From NCBI RefSeq assembly GCF_029433095.1, contig NZ_JARNTX010000001.1, forward strand, positions 62,001 through 126,000: a stretch of DNA of 64,000 nucleotides, written 5' to 3'. Each line of letters begins with the position of its first letter. Position 1 is the first letter of the stretch. The DNA is from Hymenobacter sp. YC55. Its GTDB lineage: Bacteria; Bacteroidota; Bacteroidia; Cytophagales; Hymenobacteraceae. Under the pieces are notes generated by a model. That model did no database searches. It was given only the letters and a program-made list of their open reading frames with translations, and was not told the DNA's origin. This document shows positions 8,239-17,520 of the stretch, piece by piece. The position numbers and the translations under genes are program-made.

Positions 8239-8260
8239 TATTTAGATATTTGTCTAAATA
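8239..8260 (+). promoter_or_regulatory. Probable SdpR operator
   Basis: A perfect inverted repeat TATTTAGA-TATTTG-TCTAAATA with 8-bp arms and a 6-nt spacer lies 11 nt before the sdpR start and overlaps an imperfect -7 box (GATATTTG). Position and symmetry fit autorepression by the ArsR-family dimer encoded just downstream. Confidence 0.7.
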
Positions 8261-8271
8261 ACTAACCAGTC

Positions 8272-8526
8272 TTGAACGCTCTATTTAAAGCCCTTAATGA
8301 CCCCACACGGCGCGCCATTCTGGAATTGCTCCGTGAACAGCCGCGCACGGCCGGGGAAATAGCCGAACACTTTCAGTTCTCGAAGCCCACCATAAGCCAC
8401 CACCTTGACCTACTCCGCCAAGCCGACCTTGTGTCCAGCGACAAGCAAGGCCAGTTCGTGACCTACACGCTCAATATGACCGTGATGGACGAACTACTAG
8501 GATGGCTGCTGCAATTCAAGTCATGA
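8272..8526 (+). CDS. sdpR: SdpR-type ArsR-family autorepressor, TTG start
   Basis: 84 residues, beginning MNALFKALNDPTRRAILELL, the characteristic opening of the SdpR branch of ArsR regulators, with a winged helix containing FSKPTISHHLDLLRQADLV. The start is TTG 8272: an in-frame stop lies nine bases upstream (8263) and there is no ATG in this part of the frame, so similarity fixes the start. It is followed by an sdpI-like gene 21 nt downstream, as in Bacillus subtilis sdpRI, where SdpR represses its own operon. The operator is visible upstream. Confidence 0.88.
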   Translation: MNALFKALNDPTRRAILELLREQPRTAGEIAEHFQFSKPTISHHLDLLRQADLVSSDKQGQFVTYTLNMTVMDELLGWLLQFKS

Positions 8527-8547
8527 TTTAACGTGCGTTCCCACAAC

Positions 8548-9213
8548 ATGAAAGCTTCCTTCTCTATTTGGCACCTGCTTACGCTGTTGGCGCTGGTGCT
8601 GCCTGCTTTGTATTTGGTATACACCTGGGAGGCGCTGCCGGCGCAAATCCCGACGCACTTCGACATCGGTGGCAACGCCAATGGCTACACAGACAAGGTC
8701 AACATCTGGATAATCTGCGTCTTCTTGCCGCTGAGCACCTACCTGTTATTCCTGTTCATTCCTCGCTTCGACCCTAAGCGACGGCTCGATGCCAACAACC
8801 CCAACTATCATAAGCTGATGCTGGCTTTTGTAGGGCTGCTGAGTGGAATTAGCATGTATTGCTTGTATGTGGCTTTGCATCCGGCCGTGAAGCCCGGGCA
8901 GGGAATGGCCGTGGTATTGGGACTGTTTTTCGCGCTGGTAGGCAACTACCTCACTACTGTGCAGCCCAATTACTTCGTGGGCTTCAAGACGCCTTGGGCG
9001 CTGGAGTTTCCGCGCATCTGGACGCGCGTGCACCGCTTAGGCGGACGGCTATTCTTTGCTAGTGGTTTGCTGAGTGCGGTGCTGGCGCTGGTGTTCCCGG
9101 TGCAAGTGGCTACGGTGGCGCTGCTAGTAGGTGTATTTGCGTCGGTTGGGGTGGTGTATTGGTATTCGTATTGGCTGTACAAGAAGGAAATGCAGGCTAT
9201 TCAGGCAGAATAG
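8548..9213 (+). CDS. sdpI: SdpI-family membrane protein
   Basis: 221 residues from ATG 8548 (a GTG at 8533 would add five). Six membrane segments are visible. The N-terminal part carries the DUF1648 signature (LPAQIPTHFDIGGNANGYTDK), and the C-terminal part the SdpI signature (GNYLTTVQPNYFVGFKTPWAL, WTRVHRLGGRLFF). In B. subtilis SdpI gives immunity to the toxin SdpC and helps sequester the repressor. Here no SdpC-like gene is nearby, so the role is probably envelope-stress sensing or protection against toxins of others (inference). Confidence 0.9.
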   Translation: MKASFSIWHLLTLLALVLPALYLVYTWEALPAQIPTHFDIGGNANGYTDKVNIWIICVFLPLSTYLLFLFIPRFDPKRRLDANNPNYHKLMLAFVGLLSGISMYCLYVALHPAVKPGQGMAVVLGLFFALVGNYLTTVQPNYFVGFKTPWALEFPRIWTRVHRLGGRLFFASGLLSAVLALVFPVQVATVALLVGVFASVGVVYWYSYWLYKKEMQAIQAE

Positions 9214-9234
9214 CTGAAACCATTTTGAGCAGAT

Positions 9235-9273
9235 AACAACAAGAGCCGCCCTCATCGGGCGGCTCTTGTTGTT
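9235..9273. terminator. Bidirectional terminator (17-bp stem)
   Basis: AACAACAAGAGCCGCCC pairs perfectly with its complement around a TCATC loop. It is shared by the convergent sdpI and ABC-2/M1 genes. Confidence 0.92.
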
Positions 9274-9297
9274 GGGGCAGTTTTGTGAAGTATGGTT

Positions 9298-12200
9298 TTA
9301 CAACTCTACCGCCTTGGTATTGTCTTCCAATGTGCGGTCTACCAACTCATGATACGGGTCGACGCCGGCTTTGGCGGGCTTTTTCGGTACGATGAATTCC
9401 AGCTGATTGGTGCCGGCGTGTAAGCGGCGTTTTGTGAGAGCCAGCGGAGATACGGGCTTTTTATCTTTGCCGGGCTCCGGGAATACGGCCACCGGCACCC
9501 AATCCTGGAACTGCGCGGCCCGCTCGTTGCCGAGGCTATCGGCGTAGAACTTGCGCGCCTCGATGGTCATCTTGACTTTGTAGCGGCCATCGGGCAGTTT
9601 CTGGGCGGAGGCGGCAGTGAGGCGGTTGTCGTAGAGCGTGATGTTCTCGAACATATCCTTCACCAGGTACTGCAATGAGTCGGGCGTGGCCCGCTTGATA
9701 TAGCCTAGAAACTCCGTGGAATTGGTGTAGGGCGGGCCCTGGTAAGCCACGGCTTGCACGTACTCCTTAAGCGCAGCGTTGAGCTTGGCTTCCCCAATGT
9801 AGTCGGCTAGGGCGTACATCACCACCGAGCCCTTGCGGTAATGGATATAGGGCTGGTTTTCTACTTTCGATAGCGGCACTTCCTTCTTGCGTTCTGCCGA
9901 ACGGCCCCCGAGGTAACGGTCGAGTTCATACTTCAGAAACTTCTGCATGGTGTAGGCACCGTAGTGGTGCTTCATCACCATCAGCGCCGAATATTGGGCC
10001 ATTGTCTCGGACATGAGCGTGGAGCCCTGCACGTCGCCGCCAATGACCTGGTGCGCCCACCACTGGTGCGCTATTTCGTGCGAGGTCACGTAGAACGGAT
10101 AGTCGATGTCTTCGGGGTCTTTATCGTCTACGTCGGCAATGAAGCCGATGCTCTCGGAGAAGGGAATGGTATTGGCGAAGCTCTGGGCAAACGAGGCATA
10201 CTGCGGAAACTCCAGAATGCGCACCTGCCGGTGCTGGTAGGGGCTGAAGTTGCGCGAGAAATAGCTCAATGATTCTTTCACGCCCCGCACCATTCGGTCC
10301 AGGTTGTACTCGTGGCCGGGCTGGTAATAGATTTCGATGGGTATGGTACGCCCACCCACCGTGTCGGTCCACTGGTCTTTCTTAACGGCGTAGCGGGCCG
10401 AGAGGAAAGAATAGAAATTGAGCATGGGCCGGTCCATCTTGTAGCGGAAGTAGCGGCGGCCGTTCTGGGTCCATTCCTTCTGTAAGTAGCCGGGCGCAAT
10501 GGCTATCTGGTCGGGCGAGGTGCTGACGGTAGTTTCAAAGCGAATCCAGTCGGAGTCGTGGCTGATGTAGGTGTTCTGCCGCGCCTTCAGATTGTTAACC
10601 GAGGCCATGCGCGGCTTGGGCTTCAAGTCGTTGCGCTTTCGTACATCATCATCACTTAACTCTCGGCCTTCTTCGTAGCCTAGCGAAGGCAGGTAGCTGC
10701 TGTTGAAAAATGTGCCGTTGTAGACCACCTCGGTATTGGAACCGCTGTTGGGGAAGCCCTTTTCGTGGTACGTTACGTCCAGATTCAGGCGCAGCGAGTC
10801 GCCGGGGGCCAGGGGCCGACCGAGTTGGTAGATACGGTACAAGTAGGTTGAGTCGTTGAGCACGAGGCGGGCTCCGGGGCCAAAGTCAAGCTGCCGGATC
10901 TTGGCGAAGCGCGGCACACTTACATGCACTGAGTCTAGCGGGCCGCTGGTCTTGTTTTGCAGCACGAAGTAGCCGGTGAAGTGCACTCGCCGTTCCTGCG
11001 GGAAGATGTCGGTGTTGAGGTTCACGGCCGTAATGCGCGGCTGCGCGACATCCTTGTAGCGGCGGTACTTCTTCTCGAAAGCTGCCTGCGCCTGCTCCAG
11101 AGCCTTGGGCGTGCGATATTCGTTGAGAATGTTGGTGTTATAAAAGATGAAACCACCTGATACCAACAAAACCAGCAACCCCAGGCCGGCCGCAGCCCAA
11201 GCCGGGCGGCGGAACCGGCGGCCAGCTTCCTGCCAGCGCCAGCGGGGCACAGCCTCGGTGCCCCGCACCCACAGCAGGTTGGAAGCCAAGGCCAACAGCA
11301 GCGCAAACGCCGCCCAGTACACTTTAAACCACGCAAAGCCTTCCACAAAATGCCCGTAGCCGTTCATAGCCGAGTACGGAATACTGGGGTTGCCGCTGTA
11401 GTCGAGAAGGTGGTGGTTGATGCCTAGCTGCTCGCGGAAAATATTGGCCGCATAGTAGAGTATCATCACGAAGTGGCCCACGTACTTGTTGTTGACCAGC
11501 ACCTGCACCAGCATGGCCAGCACGCACAGCAGCAGAAAATCAACCAGGCGCACTCCAAACAGGCCTTTCAGATACAGCAGCGGCTCGTAGTGGAAGTAGC
11601 CCTTGGCCGTTTGCACCAACAAACCGCACACCAGCACCACTACCAACAACACCACCTGCACCAAGCTCAGCGCGGTGAGCTTAGAGAAAAACGGCACCCA
11701 GTTGGGCACCGGCAGCGCGTCCGTAATCTGGGCAATGTTGGATTCCCGCTCCCGCCACACCAACTCGCCAGCGTAATAGGTGATGATAATCAGGATGAAC
11801 AAGGCGAAGTTGCCACCGAGCGTATCCAGCACTTCGTTGGTGACGGGAAACACAGTGGTGCCGTACATTTTGCCTACCTGGCTGCCAATCACCAGCAAGT
11901 AAATGGTGCCCGAGGCCACAATGGCAATGAAATACACGCTGCGGACGATGCCCCGAAATTCCATTTTGGTGAGGCTCCACCACTGTCGCCAGTTCATGGC
12001 ATCGGTAAACAGCTGGGTTACTTTCGGTAGCCGCAGTTGCGTAGGTGCGGGCATTGCTACTTCGGAAGCGGCAGCCAGAGCAGCGGCTTTGCGCTTGCTA
12101 GGCTTGGCGTCGGAAGAGAAAACCGAGAACCGAAACCGGGCAAAGCAAAACGCTAGCAGCGCTACGCCCACGGCGGCCCACACCAGTCGGTTCAATAGCA

Positions 12201-12933
12201 CATAATTGCTCAGTGGTAGCAGCAAGGTGTTTTTCTCGGCCGGCGTCCAATAGCGAGTGGTGAAGTAGATGGCGCCTGCCCCGAAGGCATCCAGTGCCGA
12301 AGCCAGCATCTCGTTGTCCATGTCGGAGAGGTACGACTGCGCCACGATGTAGCTGAGCAGCAGCACCACCGAGCCGATGTAGGTGCTCAGGATGTTGCGC
12401 GTGAGCGTGGCCATGGTAAAGAACACCGCCCCCGAAAACAGCAGGTTCGGCAGCACAATCACCAGGTAAGGCCAGACGTAGTAGCTCAGGTGCGTGGGGC
12501 CAAGCTTCTCGGGCTTGATCCAAGGCATAAGGGTGGCTAGCCAGAAGCCCAGCCCGATACCGGTAAACACCACCACGGCCACCACAAACGAGCCCCAGAA
12601 GCGGCCGCCCAGGTAGCCCCACTTGCTGATGGGCGTAGTAAAAAACAGCGAGTGAGTGCGGTGTTCGAAGTCACGGTACACCGAATTGCTCATCAGGGCC
12701 GACGCCACCAGCACGCCAATCCAGCTCAGTACCGAAATAATAGTGCTGATCGTGTGCGGCGCGTTTAGCTTCACGTTGGCATTGCCCCCAATGCTGACGT
12801 TGGCGCCGGGAAAGCCACCGCCCGCTGCTGTTACCAGCAGAAACGCCATTAGCACAAACAGCCCGAAGTAAATCCAGGTGGCCGGCCGCCGGAAGCGGTA
12901 TTTTAGTTCAAAAAGGAATATGGGTAGAAACAT
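9298..12933 (-). CDS. ABC-2 permease fused to an M1 zinc aminopeptidase domain
   Basis: 1211 residues. The N-terminal half (about 1-600) holds two sets of ABC-2-type membrane helices: it starts MFLPIFLFELKYRFRRPATW, and a second set begins after NWRQWWSLTKMEFRGIVRS. A linker and beta domain lead to an M1 peptidase domain with HEIAH at 952-956 and the downstream SETMAQYSALM that supplies the third zinc ligand (Glu). The peptidase should face the periplasm. The ATPase gene lies 179 bp upstream on the same strand. This fusion is known from Bacteroidota genomes, but its substrate is not; export coupled with peptide trimming is plausible. Confidence 0.92.
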   Translation of the reverse strand: MFLPIFLFELKYRFRRPATWIYFGLFVLMAFLLVTAAGGGFPGANVSIGGNANVKLNAPHTISTIISVLSWIGVLVASALMSNSVYRDFEHRTHSLFFTTPISKWGYLGGRFWGSFVVAVVVFTGIGLGFWLATLMPWIKPEKLGPTHLSYYVWPYLVIVLPNLLFSGAVFFTMATLTRNILSTYIGSVVLLLSYIVAQSYLSDMDNEMLASALDAFGAGAIYFTTRYWTPAEKNTLLLPLSNYVLLNRLVWAAVGVALLAFCFARFRFSVFSSDAKPSKRKAAALAAASEVAMPAPTQLRLPKVTQLFTDAMNWRQWWSLTKMEFRGIVRSVYFIAIVASGTIYLLVIGSQVGKMYGTTVFPVTNEVLDTLGGNFALFILIIITYYAGELVWRERESNIAQITDALPVPNWVPFFSKLTALSLVQVVLLVVVLVCGLLVQTAKGYFHYEPLLYLKGLFGVRLVDFLLLCVLAMLVQVLVNNKYVGHFVMILYYAANIFREQLGINHHLLDYSGNPSIPYSAMNGYGHFVEGFAWFKVYWAAFALLLALASNLLWVRGTEAVPRWRWQEAGRRFRRPAWAAAGLGLLVLLVSGGFIFYNTNILNEYRTPKALEQAQAAFEKKYRRYKDVAQPRITAVNLNTDIFPQERRVHFTGYFVLQNKTSGPLDSVHVSVPRFAKIRQLDFGPGARLVLNDSTYLYRIYQLGRPLAPGDSLRLNLDVTYHEKGFPNSGSNTEVVYNGTFFNSSYLPSLGYEEGRELSDDDVRKRNDLKPKPRMASVNNLKARQNTYISHDSDWIRFETTVSTSPDQIAIAPGYLQKEWTQNGRRYFRYKMDRPMLNFYSFLSARYAVKKDQWTDTVGGRTIPIEIYYQPGHEYNLDRMVRGVKESLSYFSRNFSPYQHRQVRILEFPQYASFAQSFANTIPFSESIGFIADVDDKDPEDIDYPFYVTSHEIAHQWWAHQVIGGDVQGSTLMSETMAQYSALMVMKHHYGAYTMQKFLKYELDRYLGGRSAERKKEVPLSKVENQPYIHYRKGSVVMYALADYIGEAKLNAALKEYVQAVAYQGPPYTNSTEFLGYIKRATPDSLQYLVKDMFENITLYDNRLTAASAQKLPDGRYKVKMTIEARKFYADSLGNERAAQFQDWVPVAVFPEPGKDKKPVSPLALTKRRLHAGTNQLEFIVPKKPAKAGVDPYHELVDRTLEDNTKAVEL

Positions 12934-13112
12934 CTTGGTCAGGGGAAAGTAAGGGAGAGGGCGCCGCGCTGTGGAAGCAACCCAACTAGCTTGTCAGGCC
13001 AAGCAGAAGCGAAGCACCTGGTCTGTTGATGCCGCAATGCCGATGCAACGAAGCACTAGATATGCTTTAACTCTGCTTGACGTGGCATTCATTTTCTGTC
13101 ACGCGCGGACGC

Positions 13113-14006
13113 CTATACCTCAGCGGCGGCCACTACTTTCCGGCCATTGATTTCAGCGAAGTACACATCCTCCAAATCCGGGTTTACTTCCTCGAAGCCG
13201 CTGTCGGGCCGTTCTTCCCCCAGCACGTGCACTACGGTCTTGCCGGCGAACAGGCGGGAACTGATAACATTGTGATGGGCCTGCAAGGCGGCCAGCTCGG
13301 TTTTCTCGACCAGCTTGCGCCATACCCGGCCGCGCAACTGCTCTATCACGGTTAGTGGGTCGCCGGCGAGCAGTACTTGGCCTTTGTTGATGATGGCCAT
13401 GTTGCGGCACAAATCCGATACGTCGCTCACGATGTGCGTACTCAAAATCACGATAATATTCTCGCCAATCTCGCTTAGCAGGTTGTGGAAGCGGTTGCGT
13501 TCGGCCGGATCGAGGCCGGCGGTGGGCTCATCCACAATAATTAGGCGCGGGTTGCCGAGTAGCGCCTGGGCAATGCCGAAGCGCTGCTTCATGCCGCCCG
13601 AGTAGCCGCCCAGGTTTTTCTTGCGGGCTTCCCAGAGGTTGGTTTGCTGGAGCAGGGCCTCCACAGCTTCCTTGCGCTCCTTGGCGTTGCCGATGCCCTT
13701 GAGCACGGCCAAGTGGTCGAGCAGTTCCTCGGCCGATACGCGCGGGTACACGCCAAATTCCTGCGGTAGGTAGCCCAGTACGCGCCGTACACTGTCTTTT
13801 TCGCGCAGCACATCCAAATCATCGAGCATGATGCTGCCGCTATCGGGTTCCTGCAAAGTGGCAATAGTGCGCATCAGGCTGCTCTTGCCCGCGCCGTTGG
13901 GTCCTAGCAGGCCAAACATACCGGTCGGGATGGTTAGGGTCACGTTGCGCAGGGCCTGCGTACCGTTTGGGTAGGTCTTCGATAAGTTTTCGATAAGTAA
14001 CGGCAT
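13113..14006 (-). CDS. ABC transporter ATP-binding protein, partner of the permease/M1 fusion
   Basis: 297 residues from ATG 14006 (MPLLIENLSKTYPNG); the open frame continues upstream to 14150, but that part has no ABC character. Walker A is GPNGAGKS (about 35-42), the signature is YSGGMKQRFG, Walker B is LIIVDEPTAGLDP, and a switch His lies in STHIVSD. The C-terminal 80 residues form the regulatory extension common in ABC-2-type exporters (CcmA/NatA-like). Gene order and strand pair it with the following 1211-residue permease. Confidence 0.93.
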   Translation of the reverse strand: MPLLIENLSKTYPNGTQALRNVTLTIPTGMFGLLGPNGAGKSSLMRTIATLQEPDSGSIMLDDLDVLREKDSVRRVLGYLPQEFGVYPRVSAEELLDHLAVLKGIGNAKERKEAVEALLQQTNLWEARKKNLGGYSGGMKQRFGIAQALLGNPRLIIVDEPTAGLDPAERNRFHNLLSEIGENIIVILSTHIVSDVSDLCRNMAIINKGQVLLAGDPLTVIEQLRGRVWRKLVEKTELAALQAHHNVISSRLFAGKTVVHVLGEERPDSGFEEVNPDLEDVYFAEINGRKVVAAAEV

Positions 14007-14294
14007 GCAAACAAGCTGTAGAAGTGGAAGGGAGAAAGTATAAGCAACTCGGTAGAAAGGCCCTTCACTAGTTGGTGCAGGCACCCGAAGAGCGTTTGGC
14101 AATGAGCTAGCGAAGACAAGCAGCTTGGCAAGTCTAGCATGGCATAGCAACTAGCTCTTGCTGTATCGCCAAGAAGTTAAAGGCGTTACAACAAGTATAT
14201 ATGAAGCTATAGATACTATTGGCAAGCTAACAGTTGCTCAGCAACATAACCCTAATTGAACTTCAGTAAATTAGAGCTGTGGAATATTTCTTGG

Positions 14295-17200
14295 ATGAAG
14301 GTGGAGGATGCTATTTGTTATACCGACGAGCTAACATTATCCGTGAGGCGGTACAGGGTGCTATTGGCCTTGCTGCTCGTACTGCTGCACGTCAAAGCCG
14401 GCGCACAATCTTTGTCATTCGCGGCAAGCACCGCCTCCTCGCCCGCCTTCCGCACACTAACCACGGCCGATGGGCTGGCGGAGAACAGCGTGTATGCCGT
14501 TATCCAAGACCGGCGAGGATTTCTGTGGGTGGCCACGCAGGATGGGCTGTGCCGCTACGACGGCGTAGGCTTTCGCACCTTCCGCAACGACGCTCAACGC
14601 CCCACTAGCCTAGGCAGCAACTATGTGCTTGCGCTCGGCCAAGACCAGGCTGGCAACTTGTGGGCGGGCACGGGTGGGGGCCTATCCTGCTACACGCCCC
14701 GCACCAACCAGTTCCGCACGTACCGCGCCGCTCCCATCGATTCCAGTGGCCTATCCGACAATTATGTCCGAGCCGTGCTCTGCGACCGGCAGGGGAGGGT
14801 GTGGGCCGGTACCGAGAGTGGTTTGCACCTTTTTAACCCCACTACTCAGCGCTTCACGCTATTTCGGCATCAGGCGTCGGCAGGCACTAGCATTCGTTAC
14901 AATGCGGTGCGCGCTCTAGCCCAAGACCGAGCCGGCACCGTGTGGGTAGGCACTGGAGAAGGCCGGGTTAGCCGCTTCGATCCTAATACGAAACAGCTAT
15001 TGCCGGATGCGCGCCTGCAGCCATCCAGCGCTATCACCACCCTGTGTGCCGACCGCGTGGGCGGCCTTTGGGTAGGCACCGAAACCCAGGGGCTACGCTA
15101 CTTGCCAGCAGCCGGCGGCGCGGTGCGCAGCTTTGTGCCCGGCAAGCAGCTGGGTAGCCTGCCGGTTGGTCGGATCAAGACTATACTGGAGGATCAGGGC
15201 GGCACGATATGGGTGGGTACCACCGAAGGCTTGTGCCGCTACGAAGCCGCCACGGGCACTTTCCGTCGTTTGCAACACCAGCCTCGCAACCCCCGCAGCC
15301 TTCCCGAAAATACGGTGCAAGCGCTGGGTCAGGACCGGTCGGGGCTGTTGTGGGTGGGCACCGAAGCCGGGTTGAGTTGCGCTAACCTGCGTCCCACGGC
15401 CTTTGGCAGCCTCGATACTGGGGCTCCCGGACCGGTGTGGGCCGTAACGTCCGACGCGGCGGGGCGGGTGTGGGTGGGAACCGAAGAGCACGGCTTGATT
15501 TGCTACGACCCTGCTACTGGCCGCCGTGAGGAGTTCCGCCACGACCCGGCCAACCCGAATAGTTTGGCTCAAGACCACGTGCGGGCTCTGTGCTTTGATA
15601 AGCGCGGCCGATTATGGGTCGGCACCCAAGACCAGGGCCTCGATTGTTTGGAGCCCGGTAGCTCCCGCTTTGTGCATTACCGCCACAATCCAAAGCAGCC
15701 CAACAGCCTCGCCGACGACCTTGTTCTATCGGTGTATGAAGACCCGCGGGGCAAGTTGTGGGTGGGATTAAATGGCGGTGGGCTTAGTCTGTATGACCCG
15801 GTTGCCAACCGCTTCACCACCTTCCGCCACGACCCGAGCAATCCGCGGAGCCTGCCCAACAACTACGTGCGAACGGTGTACGAGGACCGCCAAGGGCGCA
15901 CCTGGGTTTCCACTGGCGGTGGTGGTCTCTCCCGCTACGATGCCCGCACCGGGGCTTTTACCACCTTCCGGGCCGATGGGCGCAACCCACGTAGTTTGAG
16001 CAGCAATTCGGTTCGCTCCATTTTAGAAGACCAGCAAGGCACACTCTGGATTGGCACAGAAGGCGGTGGTTTCTCCCGAGTGGACGACCCCATTGCAGGC
16101 CGCTTCACCACCTTTCGGGAAGTCGATGGGCTCCCAAATGATGTGGTGTACGGCATGCAGGAAGACAAGCAAGGCCACCTGTGGCTTGCCACCAACAAAG
16201 GCCTAGCTCGTTTTGCGCCCCGCACCCAGAAGTTTCACACGTTCGATGAGCGCGACGGTTTGTTGCAAGACGAGTTTAATGCCGCCGCTTGTCACCGCTC
16301 CGCCGCGGGTGTCCTCTATTTTGGCGGAGTCAATGGACTGGTTGCGTTTCGACCAGAGGCTGTGCACACCAACCCAATGCCGCCGCCCGTGGTCTTGACG
16401 GCATTCCGCAAGTTCAACCGGCCCGTCGAGTTGTCTGATACCGTTATCACCGAGCGGCGGGTGCTGCGCCTCTCGCCCGAGGACAAGGTTTTCTCGCTGG
16501 AATTTGCGGCGCTCAATTTCAATTTGCCCGAGAAAAACCGCTACTCCTATCAGCTCGAAAGCTTCGACAAACAGTGGGTGCCGGCCGGTAACCGCCGCGA
16601 AGCCACCTATACCAACCTCGACCCAGGCACGTACACTTTTCGGGTAGTAGCAACCAACAACGATGGGGTGCTGAACCCGCGCGGGGTAGCGTTGAACATC
16701 ATCATAGAGCCGCCCTGGCACCGGACGTGGTGGTTTCAGGTGGGATTAAGTTGGGTGGTATTTGGGTTGCTCTTTCTAGCCTATCGGGTTCGGGTGGGGC
16801 AGTTGCTGGCCCTAGAGCGGGTGCGGCACGGCATTGCCCGCGACTTGCACGATGATATGGGCTCCACGCTAAGCAGCATTTCCATCCTGAGCCAGATTGC
16901 CTGCAACCACCAGCGCCAGCAGCGGCCTGAACTGGCGGCGGCCATCCTAGAGCAAATTGGGGAGTCTTCGCGCCGCATGCTCGATGCTATGGATGATATT
17001 GTGTGGGCCATCAATCCGGCCCATGATTCGCTGGACGACGTGACGGCCCGTATGCGTCGGTTTGCCTCGGATGTGTTGGAAGCCCGCGGCATCGAATTCA
17101 CTTTCCGCGCCGACCCCTCAGTACAGGGCCTCAAACTCGGCATGGAAGCTCGTCGTGAGTTCTTTTTGCTGTTCAAGGAAGCCATAAACAACCTGGCTAA

Positions 17201-17432
17201 ATACGCGCAGTGTGAGCACGCCAACATTCTGCTTGCCTACCACCACGGCCGCCTGCATCTCACCGTCGAGGACGATGGCGTCGGCTTTGACCCAAACAGC
17301 CCGGCGCAGGGGGGCGGTAATGGGTTAACGAATATGCGCGCCCGAGCCGCCAACCTTTCCGGCCAACTCACCATCGATACTGCTCCCGGTAAAGGCACCA
17401 AGCTGCACCTGAGCATGCCGCTTAAAGCCTAA
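14295..17432 (+). CDS. Two-component propeller sensor histidine kinase
   Basis: About 1045 residues. A signal peptide (RVLLALLLVLLHVKAGAQS) is followed by at least a dozen repeats of the type QDRxGxLWVGTxxGLxRYD that build two seven-bladed propellers (Reg_prop). Next come a Y_Y_Y domain (NRYSYQLESFDKQW, LDPGTYTFRVVATNNDGV), one membrane helix (WWFQVGLSWVVFGLLFLAYRV), a HisKA_3 domain with phospho-His in RDLHDDMGSTL (His852), and a HATPase_c with NNLAKYA and DDGVGFDP. It should sense a periplasmic ligand, often glycan-derived. The start is uncertain: ATG 14295, or GTG 14343, which would put the signal peptide at the very N-terminus. A NarL-type regulator follows. Confidence 0.93.
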   Translation: MKVEDAICYTDELTLSVRRYRVLLALLLVLLHVKAGAQSLSFAASTASSPAFRTLTTADGLAENSVYAVIQDRRGFLWVATQDGLCRYDGVGFRTFRNDAQRPTSLGSNYVLALGQDQAGNLWAGTGGGLSCYTPRTNQFRTYRAAPIDSSGLSDNYVRAVLCDRQGRVWAGTESGLHLFNPTTQRFTLFRHQASAGTSIRYNAVRALAQDRAGTVWVGTGEGRVSRFDPNTKQLLPDARLQPSSAITTLCADRVGGLWVGTETQGLRYLPAAGGAVRSFVPGKQLGSLPVGRIKTILEDQGGTIWVGTTEGLCRYEAATGTFRRLQHQPRNPRSLPENTVQALGQDRSGLLWVGTEAGLSCANLRPTAFGSLDTGAPGPVWAVTSDAAGRVWVGTEEHGLICYDPATGRREEFRHDPANPNSLAQDHVRALCFDKRGRLWVGTQDQGLDCLEPGSSRFVHYRHNPKQPNSLADDLVLSVYEDPRGKLWVGLNGGGLSLYDPVANRFTTFRHDPSNPRSLPNNYVRTVYEDRQGRTWVSTGGGGLSRYDARTGAFTTFRADGRNPRSLSSNSVRSILEDQQGTLWIGTEGGGFSRVDDPIAGRFTTFREVDGLPNDVVYGMQEDKQGHLWLATNKGLARFAPRTQKFHTFDERDGLLQDEFNAAACHRSAAGVLYFGGVNGLVAFRPEAVHTNPMPPPVVLTAFRKFNRPVELSDTVITERRVLRLSPEDKVFSLEFAALNFNLPEKNRYSYQLESFDKQWVPAGNRREATYTNLDPGTYTFRVVATNNDGVLNPRGVALNIIIEPPWHRTWWFQVGLSWVVFGLLFLAYRVRVGQLLALERVRHGIARDLHDDMGSTLSSISILSQIACNHQRQQRPELAAAILEQIGESSRRMLDAMDDIVWAINPAHDSLDDVTARMRRFASDVLEARGIEFTFRADPSVQGLKLGMEARREFFLLFKEAINNLAKYAQCEHANILLAYHHGRLHLTVEDDGVGFDPNSPAQGGGNGLTNMRARAANLSGQLTIDTAPGKGTKLHLSMPLKA

Positions 17433-17520
17433 AGCACAATGATTAGTAAACCGGTAGCCATTACCGTGCAGCCTCACATTATCATGTGGTCTGATTAGGT
17501 GTCCTCAACTTGTATATTAG

